DNA of 64,000 nucleotides from Exiguobacterium qingdaonense (GTDB lineage Bacteria; Bacillota; Bacilli; Exiguobacteriales; Exiguobacteriaceae), in assembly GCF_018617855.1 (NCBI RefSeq), contig NZ_JACSKY010000006.1, positions 82,964 through 146,963 of the forward strand, given 5' to 3'. Within the stretch, counting starts at the first letter, position 1. Every line of letters begins with the position of its first letter. The notes under the pieces were generated by a model. That model made no database searches and was not told the DNA's origin. It saw only the letters and a list, made by a program, of their open reading frames with translations. Positions 25,205 to 33,096 of the stretch are shown here, piece by piece. Made by a program: the position numbers and the translations under genes.

Positions 25205-25234
25205 AAGGCAGCCAACGTGTGTGGCTGCCTTTTC
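25205..25234. terminator. Bidirectional terminator
   Basis: AAGGCAGCCA and TGGCTGCCTT arms around a 7-base loop, followed by TT. Confidence 0.8.
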
Positions 25235-25235
25235 A

Positions 25236-25943
25236 CTAAATGAAAAGCAATAACAATGCGTATCCTAATAGACCAATCAAAAATGCACCAAAACTACTCT
25301 CGCGTTCAGCAGGTAACTCTTCCTTCATGACATTCAAAATCACACCTCCTGCTAAAAAGGCGACAACAATCGATAAGCCGAGTTCATTCACTTCCGCATA
25401 GGTGCCGACTGCCCACCCTAAAAGCACAGCAAGCGCTAACAAGACACGTCCCTGTCGATCGTAAAGTTTCTGATGATGCTGTCGCAACCCTTGATCGACT
25501 GTAACGAAATGAATACCAAGCGCTACAAAGTAGAGGAACATCGACCAGTCTGATTGGAACTCACTCTCTGCTAACACATAGCCGATGCTAAACGTGTAAA
25601 ATGTAAACGAACCGATGTGAATCCAAAACACATACGGCTTTTGTATACGCTTGTTCGCCGTCGCGAACCGTTCAAGCCCGTAAAACACAGCTAGCCCTAA
25701 CATGCTGATCATCAATATATGATTCTCAAGAGAAGCGAATATGTTGTTTTCAATCTCCCCTTCTAATTCATGCTGGTATTCATTCAACTCTGGCAACAGA
25801 TGTAAAAATACATAGGCAACTGCAATTCCACCCGCTACCGATAAAAATCGACTTCTCGGCACTTCGCGTACATGAATGAGCGTCCCCGAGAAAAAGTGAA
25901 TCATCGCAAAGCCGAATGCAAACCAAAAACTTAATTCGAACAA
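25236..25943 (-). CDS. ZIP-like integral membrane protein
   Basis: 235 residues with about eight hydrophobic helices. YVFLHLLPELNEYQHELEG resembles the first metal-site region of ZIP zinc/iron transporters and LGIHFVTVDQGLRQHH the TM4 region, while VVAFLAGGVILNVMKEELP resembles the last helices of the family. The His/Glu sites are less regular than in classical ZupT, so transport activity is uncertain. It lies convergent to the secreted His-rich protein, which may belong to the same metal theme. Confidence 0.75.
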   Translation of the reverse strand: MFELSFWFAFGFAMIHFFSGTLIHVREVPRSRFLSVAGGIAVAYVFLHLLPELNEYQHELEGEIENNIFASLENHILMISMLGLAVFYGLERFATANKRIQKPYVFWIHIGSFTFYTFSIGYVLAESEFQSDWSMFLYFVALGIHFVTVDQGLRQHHQKLYDRQGRVLLALAVLLGWAVGTYAEVNELGLSIVVAFLAGGVILNVMKEELPAERESSFGAFLIGLLGYALLLLFI

Positions 25944-26007
25944 TTGAGACCCTCCCTTGTCGAGACTTTCTTTCTATGTGTTCTTACCCATTCGTTGTAT
26001 GCCGCAT

Positions 26008-27924
26008 TCATTTCCGCTTCGATTGCTCTTGCTTCTTTCTTGCCCGAATCTCTTTCTCCACTCGCCGCAACGCTTTCTTCGATCCCCGGGCAAAGTCGTG
26101 TGCTTCCTTACGTTCTTGATACGTCGTGAATAGCGTTTCCAAATCATAGTCAGCCGGATAGAGTTCCGCGGCACGCGCTTCTAGTCGAACGCGACGACTC
26201 GGCAATTCTACATACTCCCCGTCTACGAATACTCGGACGTGCCGACGGGATGCATCAAACACGTACACAAGTCCGACTTGATTCGTCTCTAACAAGCGGA
26301 CACGGTCACCTTTTTCATACATATCTGCCTCTTCAAGCGGGACCTCTTCTACTTCTCGCGTGACTTTAGAGTCATCGACTTTCGTGACGTCATACGCTTT
26401 CTCATTCATATAACGAGATGCCTGTTTCAAAATCGCCTCGGGCAATTTCATTTTACGGGCGATAAACAGGGCGTTACTGTCACCGGACTGACCCATAAGC
26501 AATCGATACTTCGGTTCAAGTGTTTCCGGGTCAAACTGCATCGCGGCATTCATGAAATCAGGGTGCGCTTCAGAATACGATTTGATTTCACCGTAATGGG
26601 TCGAGGCCACCACGATCGCACCCCGTTTATATGCCGCTTCTAAGATTGCAATGGCAAGAGCGGCCCCTTCGTTCGGTTCCGTCCCGCTTCCGATCTCGTC
26701 AAATAACAATAGCGAACGCTTCCCGGCGGTTTGCATAATGTTCGCTACGTTGTGCATGTGTGCCGAGAACGTACTGAGCGCTGATTCTAGATCTTGATTG
26801 TCTCCGATGTCGACGAACACTTCGTTGAATGTCGAGATGACCGTGTCAGCGTGTGCCGGGATATGCAGACCCGTCATCGTCATGAGACTGAGAAGTCCAA
26901 TCGTTTTTAAGACGACCGTCTTGCCCCCGGCGTTCGGTCCGGTGATAATCAAACCGCGATAGTCCGTACCGATGGCAAAATCGAGTGGCACGGCGCTCTC
27001 TAAGAGCGGATGTCGCACTTGCTTCAACTCGATGCGACCTGTCGCGTTCACGTGTGGCGTCACGCCATCGATCGACTGACTGTACTTCCCTTTGGCAAAG
27101 ACCATATCGTACTGGGCGATGACGTCGAGTGTCGACTCGATGTCAGGAAGGACTTCTGTCACCCCACCAGTCAACGTCGCTAACACTTGATATACCTCTA
27201 CCGCTTCTTCCGTACGCTTGACGACGAGTTCGGCGTTTAATTTCGATATGGCTTCCGGTTCGATAAAGACCGTCGTTCCTCGATTGGATGTGTCTACAAT
27301 CGTCCCCGCCACTTTATGCTTATAAGAGGCTTTGATTGGAATCGTAAAGCGATCCTGTTTCTTCGTGACGAATCCGTCTTGGATCATCTCACGATTAGCG
27401 GCACTCTTTAAGAACTTGGTCAATCGTTCCTCGATTCGTCCTTCAAGAATATCGACTTGTTTGCGAATCCGCTTCAATTCTTTCGACGCCTCATCAACGA
27501 CCTGTCCGGCTCGAATCGCTTGTGTGATGTCCTCTTCAAGCGTCCGCCATTCGCCCATCCCAGCAGCGTAGGTGGACAAGAGAGGTGCAAAAAATTCATG
27601 TTCGAGCATGAATCGCTTCAGCTTGCGCGCTCCCCGTAAAAACTCGGCGACCGCTTCAAGTTCTGTCGCTTCGAGTTGGATTCCTCGTTGCAGTTTTCCG
27701 ATGATGGTCTCCATGTCAGACACGCCGATAAACGGCACGTGTGACGTCGCATCTAGAATCGCGCGGGCTTCAGACGTTTCCTGTAGACGCTTCTTCACTG
27801 TCGCCAAGTGACTCGTTGGACGATGTTGCCTGAGTAGTCGTCTTCCGAATCCACTGATACAGAAGCGTTCTACTCTCGTCATCAATTCGTTGTATTGTAA
27901 TTTTTCAAATGTTTGTTCGTTCAT
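26008..27924 (-). CDS. MutS2-like ATPase lacking the Smr nuclease domain
   Basis: 638 residues; full MutS2 has about 780. Lever/clamp helices (about 1-320) precede the MutS ATPase with Walker A GPNAGGKTVVLKTIG near 330, LLLFDEIGSGTEPNEG (Walker B) and ASTHYGEIK. After the ATPase comes a short KOW-like segment (KGDRVRLLETNQVGLVYVFD), then a basic tail ending KRK; the Smr endonuclease domain is absent. Such proteins bind branched DNA or collided ribosomes, but this one should not cut. A structured leader RNA with two terminators precedes it (27953-28150). Confidence 0.93.
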   Translation of the reverse strand: MNEQTFEKLQYNELMTRVERFCISGFGRRLLRQHRPTSHLATVKKRLQETSEARAILDATSHVPFIGVSDMETIIGKLQRGIQLEATELEAVAEFLRGARKLKRFMLEHEFFAPLLSTYAAGMGEWRTLEEDITQAIRAGQVVDEASKELKRIRKQVDILEGRIEERLTKFLKSAANREMIQDGFVTKKQDRFTIPIKASYKHKVAGTIVDTSNRGTTVFIEPEAISKLNAELVVKRTEEAVEVYQVLATLTGGVTEVLPDIESTLDVIAQYDMVFAKGKYSQSIDGVTPHVNATGRIELKQVRHPLLESAVPLDFAIGTDYRGLIITGPNAGGKTVVLKTIGLLSLMTMTGLHIPAHADTVISTFNEVFVDIGDNQDLESALSTFSAHMHNVANIMQTAGKRSLLLFDEIGSGTEPNEGAALAIAILEAAYKRGAIVVASTHYGEIKSYSEAHPDFMNAAMQFDPETLEPKYRLLMGQSGDSNALFIARKMKLPEAILKQASRYMNEKAYDVTKVDDSKVTREVEEVPLEEADMYEKGDRVRLLETNQVGLVYVFDASRRHVRVFVDGEYVELPSRRVRLEARAAELYPADYDLETLFTTYQERKEAHDFARGSKKALRRVEKEIRARKKQEQSKRK

Positions 27925-27965
27925 GTGTCTCTCTCCTCAAATGATAGAATCGAGATACCGCACAA

Positions 27966-27996
27966 ACAAAAAGCGTCGGTCGATGGCGACCAACGC
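27966..27996 (-). terminator. Rho-independent terminator 2 in the mutS2 leader
   Basis: GCGTCGGTCG at 27973-27982 pairs with CGACCAACGC at 27987-27996 (one G-U/mismatch), with an ATGG loop. The reverse strand continues into T5. Confidence 0.8.
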
Positions 27997-28017
27997 AAAA
28001 AGACAGACGGGTGTCTG
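27997..28017 (-). terminator. Rho-independent terminator 1 in the mutS2 leader
   Basis: CAGAC (28004-28008) pairs with GTCTG (28013-28017); on the reverse strand it is followed by TCTTTTTG. A shorter hairpin than terminator 2. Confidence 0.6.
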
Positions 28018-28156
28018 GCAGTTTTTGATGGGCGGTATCTGTAACGGAACATGACGGCATGACAAATAGACATGTCATCCGACATTTTTCAGTTCGTTAG
28101 GCAGATACAACCTCACTCATCAACATGCAACACCTTTCTCATTTAGATTCGTCCTT

Positions 28157-28185
28157 ACTATACAACAGATTCACTACCTTGTAAA
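28157..28185 (-). promoter_or_regulatory. Promoter of the mutS2 leader
   Basis: On the reverse strand TTTACA (28185-28180), a 17-base spacer and TATAGT (28162-28157). It would start transcription near 28150, giving a leader of about 225 bases. Confidence 0.6.
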
Positions 28186-28190
28186 TTTTT

Positions 28191-28204
28191 AGAGAACGCT
28201 TTCA
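28191..28204. promoter_or_regulatory. cre-like CcpA site upstream of the PTS operon
   Basis: AGAGAACGCTTTCA matches the cre consensus TGWAARCGYTWWCW at 12 of 14 positions, ten bases upstream of the PTS -35 box. Confidence 0.5.
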
Positions 28205-28213
28205 AAAAAAGAC

Positions 28214-28242
28214 TTGTGTCTCAAATCAACACATGTTATGTT
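28214..28242 (+). promoter_or_regulatory. Promoter of the PTS operon
   Basis: TTGTGT (28214-28219), a 17-base spacer and an extended -10 TGTTATGTT (TATGTT at 28237-28242). Transcription would start near 28249, before the RAT site. Confidence 0.55.
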
Positions 28243-28267
28243 GAACGTGAAGAAACGAATAGCGATC

Positions 28268-28347
28268 ACATGTGACTGATTCGATCAGGCATGGGGTAAG
28301 ACGTACGGTGCATGCCACCCGTCTATACTCCATGCCTGTTTTGTTTT
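28268..28347 (+). promoter_or_regulatory. GlcT-type RAT antiterminator site overlapping a terminator
   Basis: The stretch 28268-28298 contains TGACTGATTCGATCAGGCAT, which from memory closely matches the ribonucleic antiterminator of Bacillus ptsG bound by GlcT. It overlaps the 5' arm of a long terminator: AGGCATGG (28287-28294) pairs with CCATGCCT (28330-28337), with inner AGACG/CGTCT and GGTG/CACC pairings, followed by GTTTTGTTTTT. RAT folding therefore excludes the terminator. The cognate protein is probably encoded at 28893. Confidence 0.85.
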
Positions 28348-28383
28348 TCTCGGTGTTTTGTTTCAAGAAAGGATGTAAAAGAT

Positions 28384-28872
28384 ATGCTATGGAATAAGTT
28401 GATGAATCGACAAAAAACAACCTTACACTCACCAATGGAAGGAGACGTCATTCCACTCGAACAAGTAGCGGACCCTGTCTTTAGTGAAAAAATGATGGGT
28501 GATGGCATCGCCATCACACCAACAGACGGAGCCGTTGTCTCACCAGCTGACGGGGAAATCATACAAATCGCTCCGACGAAGCACGCCATCGGCATTCGGA
28601 CCGAGGATGGTGCTGAGATTTTGATTCATGTCGGACTCGATACCGTCGAACTCGAAGGTCGACCATTTGACCTTCAAGTAGATGTCGGCGACCATGTCAA
28701 AATGGGTCAGCTACTACTCACCGCAGATTTGGTACAAATCCATCAAGCTGGTAAAGACACGGTCACGCCAATGGTCGTGACGAATGGTGGCACACTTGCC
28801 CATCATTACGCCTTCACGTTCACGAAGGAAGCTGTTCCGGGTAAGACGATTGTTGCCCGAGTGGAAGCGTGA
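28384..28872 (+). CDS. PTS glucose-family IIA component
   Basis: 162 residues from ATG 28384 (AAAGGATG upstream). It is the cytosolic phosphocarrier between HPr and the IICB permease. The phosphorylated His is His82 in AEILIHVGLDTVEL, with partner His67 in PTKHAIGI; DGIAITPTDGAVVSPADG is the usual fold signature. Here IIA is a separate protein, while the NagP-like permease two genes on lacks a IIA domain, so they fit together. First gene of the operon, directly after the RAT/terminator. Confidence 0.95.
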   Translation: MLWNKLMNRQKTTLHSPMEGDVIPLEQVADPVFSEKMMGDGIAITPTDGAVVSPADGEIIQIAPTKHAIGIRTEDGAEILIHVGLDTVELEGRPFDLQVDVGDHVKMGQLLLTADLVQIHQAGKDTVTPMVVTNGGTLAHHYAFTFTKEAVPGKTIVARVEA

Positions 28873-28892
28873 CTCCGGAATAAGGAGGACAC

Positions 28893-29741
28893 ATGATAAA
28901 AATCAAAAAGATTCTAAACAACAATGCGGTCATCGTCTCAGACGAGGGTGAAGAAAAGATTGCGATTGGTCCGGGCGTCGCGTTTAAAAAAGCGAAGAAC
29001 GACATCGTGAATCCTCATAAAATCGAAAAGCTGTTCATCATGCCGGAGAATGACAAGTTCCAACAATTATTGAGCCGCATCCCGGTTGAACACTTTACCG
29101 TTTCCGAGGAAATTATCTCGTATGCTGAAAAGCGGCTTGAGACATCGTTTAATGAGCACATCCACATCGTCTTAACCGATCATATCTCGTTCGCCATCGA
29201 ACGAGAAATGGATGGCATCTCACTCCGAAACAAACTGTTGAACGAGATAAAAATCCTCTACCGGAATGAATATGAGATTGGACTATGGGCGATTGAACAG
29301 ATTGCCGAAAAACTGAATGTGCAAATGCCAAAAGACGAAGCTGCGTTCATCGCGCTTCATATCCATACGATGAAAGTGAAAGGAGGTGATTTGCGCAAGA
29401 CGGTCAAACAGACAACGATTGTCCGCGACATGATTCAATCGATTTCACGACGACTCGATGTATCCATTGAAGAAGATGACTTATCCTACCAACGATTATT
29501 AACCCATTTACGGTTCGTCATGGATCGGGTCAACCATTACGATCATCACACGATTGATGAAGACATGCTTCGCATGATTCAGACGAAGTTTACGTTTGCT
29601 TATGCGTGCGCATCTGATGTCGCAAAAGAAGTGGAAGAGACATATGGCATCGTCTTGCCCGAGTCAGAACTTGGTTATATTACGCTTCACATCCAACGTC
29701 TACAAGATCAGCATCACCAAAAAGGAGGAAATCAACAATGA
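28893..29741 (+). CDS. glcT: BglG/LicT/GlcT-family transcriptional antiterminator
   Basis: 282 residues. An N-terminal RNA-binding CAT domain (1-55, MIKIKKILNNNAVIV...GPGVAFKKAKND) is followed by two PTS regulation domains, with conserved His residues in VLTDHISFAI (His97), ALHIHTMK, and in the second domain NHYDHH and ITLHIQRLQ. Phosphorylation of these by the PTS controls dimerisation and binding to a RAT hairpin, which is present at 28268. The gene is inside the operon it would control, giving positive autoregulation. Assigned GlcT by the type of RAT; LicT-like alternatives are possible. Confidence 0.92.
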   Translation: MIKIKKILNNNAVIVSDEGEEKIAIGPGVAFKKAKNDIVNPHKIEKLFIMPENDKFQQLLSRIPVEHFTVSEEIISYAEKRLETSFNEHIHIVLTDHISFAIEREMDGISLRNKLLNEIKILYRNEYEIGLWAIEQIAEKLNVQMPKDEAAFIALHIHTMKVKGGDLRKTVKQTTIVRDMIQSISRRLDVSIEEDDLSYQRLLTHLRFVMDRVNHYDHHTIDEDMLRMIQTKFTFAYACASDVAKEVEETYGIVLPESELGYITLHIQRLQDQHHQKGGNQQ

Positions 29742-31228
29742 TGAACTATTTACAACGTCTCGGACGTTCCCTCATGTTACCGGTCGCCGTACTTCCGGCT
29801 GCTGCCATTCTCATGGGAATCGGATACTGGATCGACCCATCTGGTTGGGGGTCAGGAAACATTGCCGCTGCATTTTTAATTAAAGCGGGTGCAGCCATTA
29901 TCGATAACATTCCAATTCTTTTCGCAGTCGGTGTAGGTCTCGGAATGTCAAAAAACCGCGATGGTTCGGCAGCCCTCAGTGGACTCGTGGCTTACTTGAC
30001 CGTCACGACACTTTTAGCGGCTGGAACGGTTGCGTTGTTCCAAGGAATTGATGTAGAAGCCGTCAACCCGGCATTCTCGAGAATTGAAAATGCATTTATC
30101 GGTATTTTATCTGGATTAATCGCTGCTAGTATGTATAATCGCTTCAGTCACGTTAAACTACCGGATGCTCTTGCTTTCTTTAGTGGGAAGCGTCTCGTTC
30201 CAATCATGACAGCCTTCTCGATGATTCTCGTATCGGTCGCGCTTTACTTCATCTGGCCGGTCGTCTTTACAGGTCTCGTCGGATTCGGGGAGTCGATTTC
30301 AAAACTTGGCGCATTCGGTGCCGGACTTTACGGATTCTTCAACCGACTCTTGATTCCAACGGGTCTTCACCACGCCCTCAACTCTGTATTTTGGTTCGAT
30401 GTCGCCGACATTAACGATATCGGTAAGTTCTGGTCAGGTGAAGGTGAAAAAGGTGTGACAGGGATGTACCAAGCCGGATTCTTCCCGATTATGATGTTCG
30501 GTCTTCCGGCCGCAGCACTTGCGATGTACCACACAGCGAAGACGAAACGGAAGAAACAAGCAGCTTCACTACTATTTGCTGCAGCGTTTGCTTCATTCTT
30601 CACAGGTGTGACAGAACCACTCGAGTTCTCATTCATGTTCCTCGCACCCGTTCTTTACTTTGTACACGCAGTCCTTACCGGAATTTCGCTCTTCGTTGCA
30701 GCAACATTCCAATGGACAGCCGGTTTTACATTCAGTGCAGGTCTCGTTGACTTCTTCCTCAGTTCAAGGTTACCTCTTGCCAATCAACCATACATGCTCA
30801 TTGTGCAGGGTCTATTTTTCTCAGTTATTTACTATGCGATTTTCCGCTTTATGATTGTGAAGTTTAACTTAATGACACCAGGCCGCGAATCAGATGAAGT
30901 CGTTGATGCCGTTACAAATGAAGCAACAGACGGCGAATCAAAAGTCGCCCCGGTCGCTTCTGCTTCAGGTAATGAATTCTCAGCGATGGCAAATATGATT
31001 TATGACGGTCTCGGTGGTGACAACAACGTCACGGGAATCGAGTCTTGTATCACGCGTCTACGCGTCGATGTCAAGGACATGGATACGGTCAACCAAGATC
31101 AAATCAAGAAAGCTGGTATTCCTGGTGTGAAAGTCGTCAGCCCAAACCATATTCAAGTCATCGTCGGCACAAACGTTCAGTTCGTCCTCGATGAGATTGA
31201 AAAAATCCGTAGCCATCGCGCCGGATAA
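29738..31228 (+). CDS. nagP: PTS IICB permease, N-acetylglucosamine (NagP) type
   Basis: 496 residues; starts inside the upstream stop (ATGA). The membrane IIC domain (1-about 380) begins LQRLGRSLMLPVAVLPAAAIL and has the substrate motif GLHHALNSVFWFDVADINDI, FTGVTEPLEFSFMF and ends LMTPGRESDE, all closer to GlcNAc permeases (NagP/NagE) than to PtsG. A flexible linker leads to the IIB domain with the phospho-Cys in ESCITRLRVDVKD. Uptake with phosphorylation of GlcNAc, or glucose, is expected. Specificity is inferred from similarity I recall. Ends at terminator 31235-31265. Confidence 0.92.
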   Translation: MMNYLQRLGRSLMLPVAVLPAAAILMGIGYWIDPSGWGSGNIAAAFLIKAGAAIIDNIPILFAVGVGLGMSKNRDGSAALSGLVAYLTVTTLLAAGTVALFQGIDVEAVNPAFSRIENAFIGILSGLIAASMYNRFSHVKLPDALAFFSGKRLVPIMTAFSMILVSVALYFIWPVVFTGLVGFGESISKLGAFGAGLYGFFNRLLIPTGLHHALNSVFWFDVADINDIGKFWSGEGEKGVTGMYQAGFFPIMMFGLPAAALAMYHTAKTKRKKQAASLLFAAAFASFFTGVTEPLEFSFMFLAPVLYFVHAVLTGISLFVAATFQWTAGFTFSAGLVDFFLSSRLPLANQPYMLIVQGLFFSVIYYAIFRFMIVKFNLMTPGRESDEVVDAVTNEATDGESKVAPVASASGNEFSAMANMIYDGLGGDNNVTGIESCITRLRVDVKDMDTVNQDQIKKAGIPGVKVVSPNHIQVIVGTNVQFVLDEIEKIRSHRAG

Positions 31229-31234
31229 ACGTCG

Positions 31235-31265
31235 AAAGCCACCTCATTCAGGTGGCTTTTCTTGT
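31235..31265. terminator. Terminator after the PTS operon
   Basis: AAAGCCACCT and AGGTGGCTTT arms, then TCTTGTTTT. Confidence 0.85.
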
Positions 31266-31444
31266 TTTAGTGCATATTGTTTATAGAATTGAATAAAATA
31301 GTAGAGGAAAATCCATGGCAAGATGTATTGTGTAAGCCATGTGAAAACCTTAAGTACTGTATGCACAACATATGGTCCCAGTCCTAACAAAAACAATACG
31401 ACTAGTAAAGCAACTCCTAAACCTATGTATATCTTTTTACTCAA
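31244..31444 (-). CDS. Small membrane protein, unknown
   Basis: About 66 residues from TTG 31444, eight bases after AGGGGG; GTG 31453 is an alternative. Two hydrophobic segments (YIGLGVALLVVLFLLGLG and a second ending LPWIFLYYFIQFY) and a Lys-rich end. No family recognised. It sits between two terminators, convergent to the PTS operon, downstream of htpX on the same strand. Confidence 0.6.
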   Translation of the reverse strand: MSKKIYIGLGVALLVVLFLLGLGPYVVHTVLKVFTWLTQYILPWIFLYYFIQFYKQYALKQEKPPE

Positions 31445-31513
31445 CTCATCCACCCCCTTATTTTCCCAGTTCAGTGTAACACAAAGAGCCTGCCGCAACC
31501 GGACAGGCTCTGA

Positions 31514-32401
31514 CTACATTTGACGAAGTCGGGAAATGCGTTCGACTGGATCGGGGTGTGTCGAGAATAAACCGCTCACTTTTTTCTTAAGTGGATCGGA
31601 GAAGTAAAGCGGTGCCGAGGCACTCGACGCTTGTTCGACCGGTGTCTCGACATTGGCAATCTTCTCAAGTGCCGAGGCGAGCGCATCCGGATTTCGGGTC
31701 AGTTCCGCTCCACTCGCATCCGCCAGGAATTCACGATTACGTGAAATCGCCATATTGATGAGCATCGCAATAAGCGGAGCCAACACCAACAAAACGAGTC
31801 CAATGATGAGAAAGATCGGGTTTTGATTTTTGTCACGTCGTCCCCCACTGATACTCCGGAAAAATAACATGCGTGACCCGATATCACTCATGATGGCGAT
31901 CACTGACACGAGTGCGAGCGTGACCGTCGAGAGTCGCACGTCATAGTTTTTAATGTGTGCGACCTCATGCGCAATCACACCTTCCACTTCTTCACGCGAC
32001 AGTTGATCCAACAGCCCGGTCGTGACAGCGACGGCCGCCTTATCCGGTTTCAATCCGGTCGCAAACGCGTTCGGTGACGAATCATTGATGATAAAGATGC
32101 GAGGCATCGGTACTCGCGCGACCATCGCCATGTTTTCGACCGTATGCCATAAAAAGCGGTGCTCTTCCACCGAAGTCACTTCTTGCGCCCGATTCATCTT
32201 CATGACGATATTCGTGCTCGACATGATGACGATACCGACATAAAACAAAGAAAAGACGGGTGTGAAAATCAATCCTGGAACCGCATCTCCATAGTTAACA
32301 TAGGAAATGGCCGCTCCAACGAGAAGGACGAATAAAACGAACCCTGTCACGATGAACACCGTCTTCACTTTGTTTTTTCGAATTTGTTCATAGAGGAGCA
32401 T
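31514..32401 (-). CDS. htpX: HtpX-type membrane zinc metalloprotease (M48)
   Basis: 295 residues from ATG 32401 (GAGGTGGC upstream). Two N-terminal helices (about 15-60) anchor it; the zinc motif HEVAHIKNYD lies near 140, with two more helices after it and the third zinc ligand Glu in REFLADASGAEL. It degrades damaged membrane proteins. It is the second gene of a unit with lemA, 18 bases apart, a common pairing. Confidence 0.96.
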   Translation of the reverse strand: MLLYEQIRKNKVKTVFIVTGFVLFVLLVGAAISYVNYGDAVPGLIFTPVFSLFYVGIVIMSSTNIVMKMNRAQEVTSVEEHRFLWHTVENMAMVARVPMPRIFIINDSSPNAFATGLKPDKAAVAVTTGLLDQLSREEVEGVIAHEVAHIKNYDVRLSTVTLALVSVIAIMSDIGSRMLFFRSISGGRRDKNQNPIFLIIGLVLLVLAPLIAMLINMAISRNREFLADASGAELTRNPDALASALEKIANVETPVEQASSASAPLYFSDPLKKKVSGLFSTHPDPVERISRLRQM

Positions 32402-32419
32402 ATGTGCCACCTCAATTCA

Positions 32420-32968
32420 TTAAAATGAGACGCGAACGTTTTCGCGCTCTTCGGCACGTGCTTCGAGCATGTCGCGCTTTTCAAAATGATGGACGGACGC
32501 GATGATATTCGTCGGGACCGATTCGATTTTCGTGTTATACTTCATAACCGTATTGTTATAAAGTTGGCGGGAATATGCGACTTTGTTTTCCGTCTGAGTC
32601 AACTCTTCCTGCAACATCTTGAAGTTCTCGTTCGCCTTTAAATCCGGGTACGCTTCACGAAGCGCAAACAGATTCTTTAGTGCCCCGCTCAGCTGGTCGT
32701 TCACCGCCATCTGATCTTGTCGATTCGATTTCTCACCGAGCTGATTTCTCAGTTCGACGACTTTCGTGAGCGTTTCTTGCTCGTGTTTCGCATAGCCCTT
32801 GACCGTTTCGACCAAGTTCGGAATCAAGTCATACCGCCGTTTCAACTGCACATCGATTTGAGCCCACGCCTCGTCGACCCAATTTCGATATTTGACGAGC
32901 CCGTTGTACATTGAAAAATAGATGAGTACGAGCACGACGACCGCTACAATCGCAATAATCCACCCCAT
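32420..32968 (-). CDS. lemA: LemA-family membrane protein
   Basis: 182 residues. One N-terminal helix (MGWIIAIVAVVVLVLIYFSM) then a long helical domain with the family hallmarks NWVDEAWAQIDVQLKRRYDLIPNLV, AYPDLKANENF and ENKVAYSRQLYN. Function is poorly known; it commonly goes with HtpX. ATG 32968 has GAGGTGTCAAC upstream. Confidence 0.95.
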   Translation of the reverse strand: MGWIIAIVAVVVLVLIYFSMYNGLVKYRNWVDEAWAQIDVQLKRRYDLIPNLVETVKGYAKHEQETLTKVVELRNQLGEKSNRQDQMAVNDQLSGALKNLFALREAYPDLKANENFKMLQEELTQTENKVAYSRQLYNNTVMKYNTKIESVPTNIIASVHHFEKRDMLEARAEERENVRVSF

Positions 32969-33096
32969 GTTGACACCTCATTTCTTCATTTTCTTCTGTA
33001 TTAATTCCCTTTACTCGTATAAGATAAGCTTAACTTTCATAGAAATCAGTAAATGAATCCAATTCTTGACGCGGCAGACCTAAAGGAGTGTACGCC

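Larger units (their letters stand above)
27925..28162 (-). ncRNA. Structured leader RNA of the mutS2-like gene (candidate riboswitch/attenuator)
   Basis: The reverse strand shows rod-like pairing: GTATCTG/CAGATAC (28102-28108 with 28035-28041), ACGAA/TTCCGT, and an apical hairpin with ATGACA/TGTCAT arms (28059-28064, 28073-28078). Two terminator hairpins follow: 28004-28017 with TCTTTTTG, and 27973-27996 (ten-base arms) with TTTTTG. GCGGTATCT (27961-27953), just before the mutS2 ribosome site, is complementary to AGATACCGC (28040-28032), which overlaps the 3' arm of the rod; the two pairings exclude each other. I do not recognise a known class; a free-standing terminated small RNA is the alternative. 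Confidence 0.6.

Noticed and set aside
28113..28142. A nine-codon leader peptide (MRKVLHVDE) in the mutS2 leader
   Set aside because: Its AAGGA would lie at or before the predicted transcript start, so it probably is not translated; it has no run of one amino acid.
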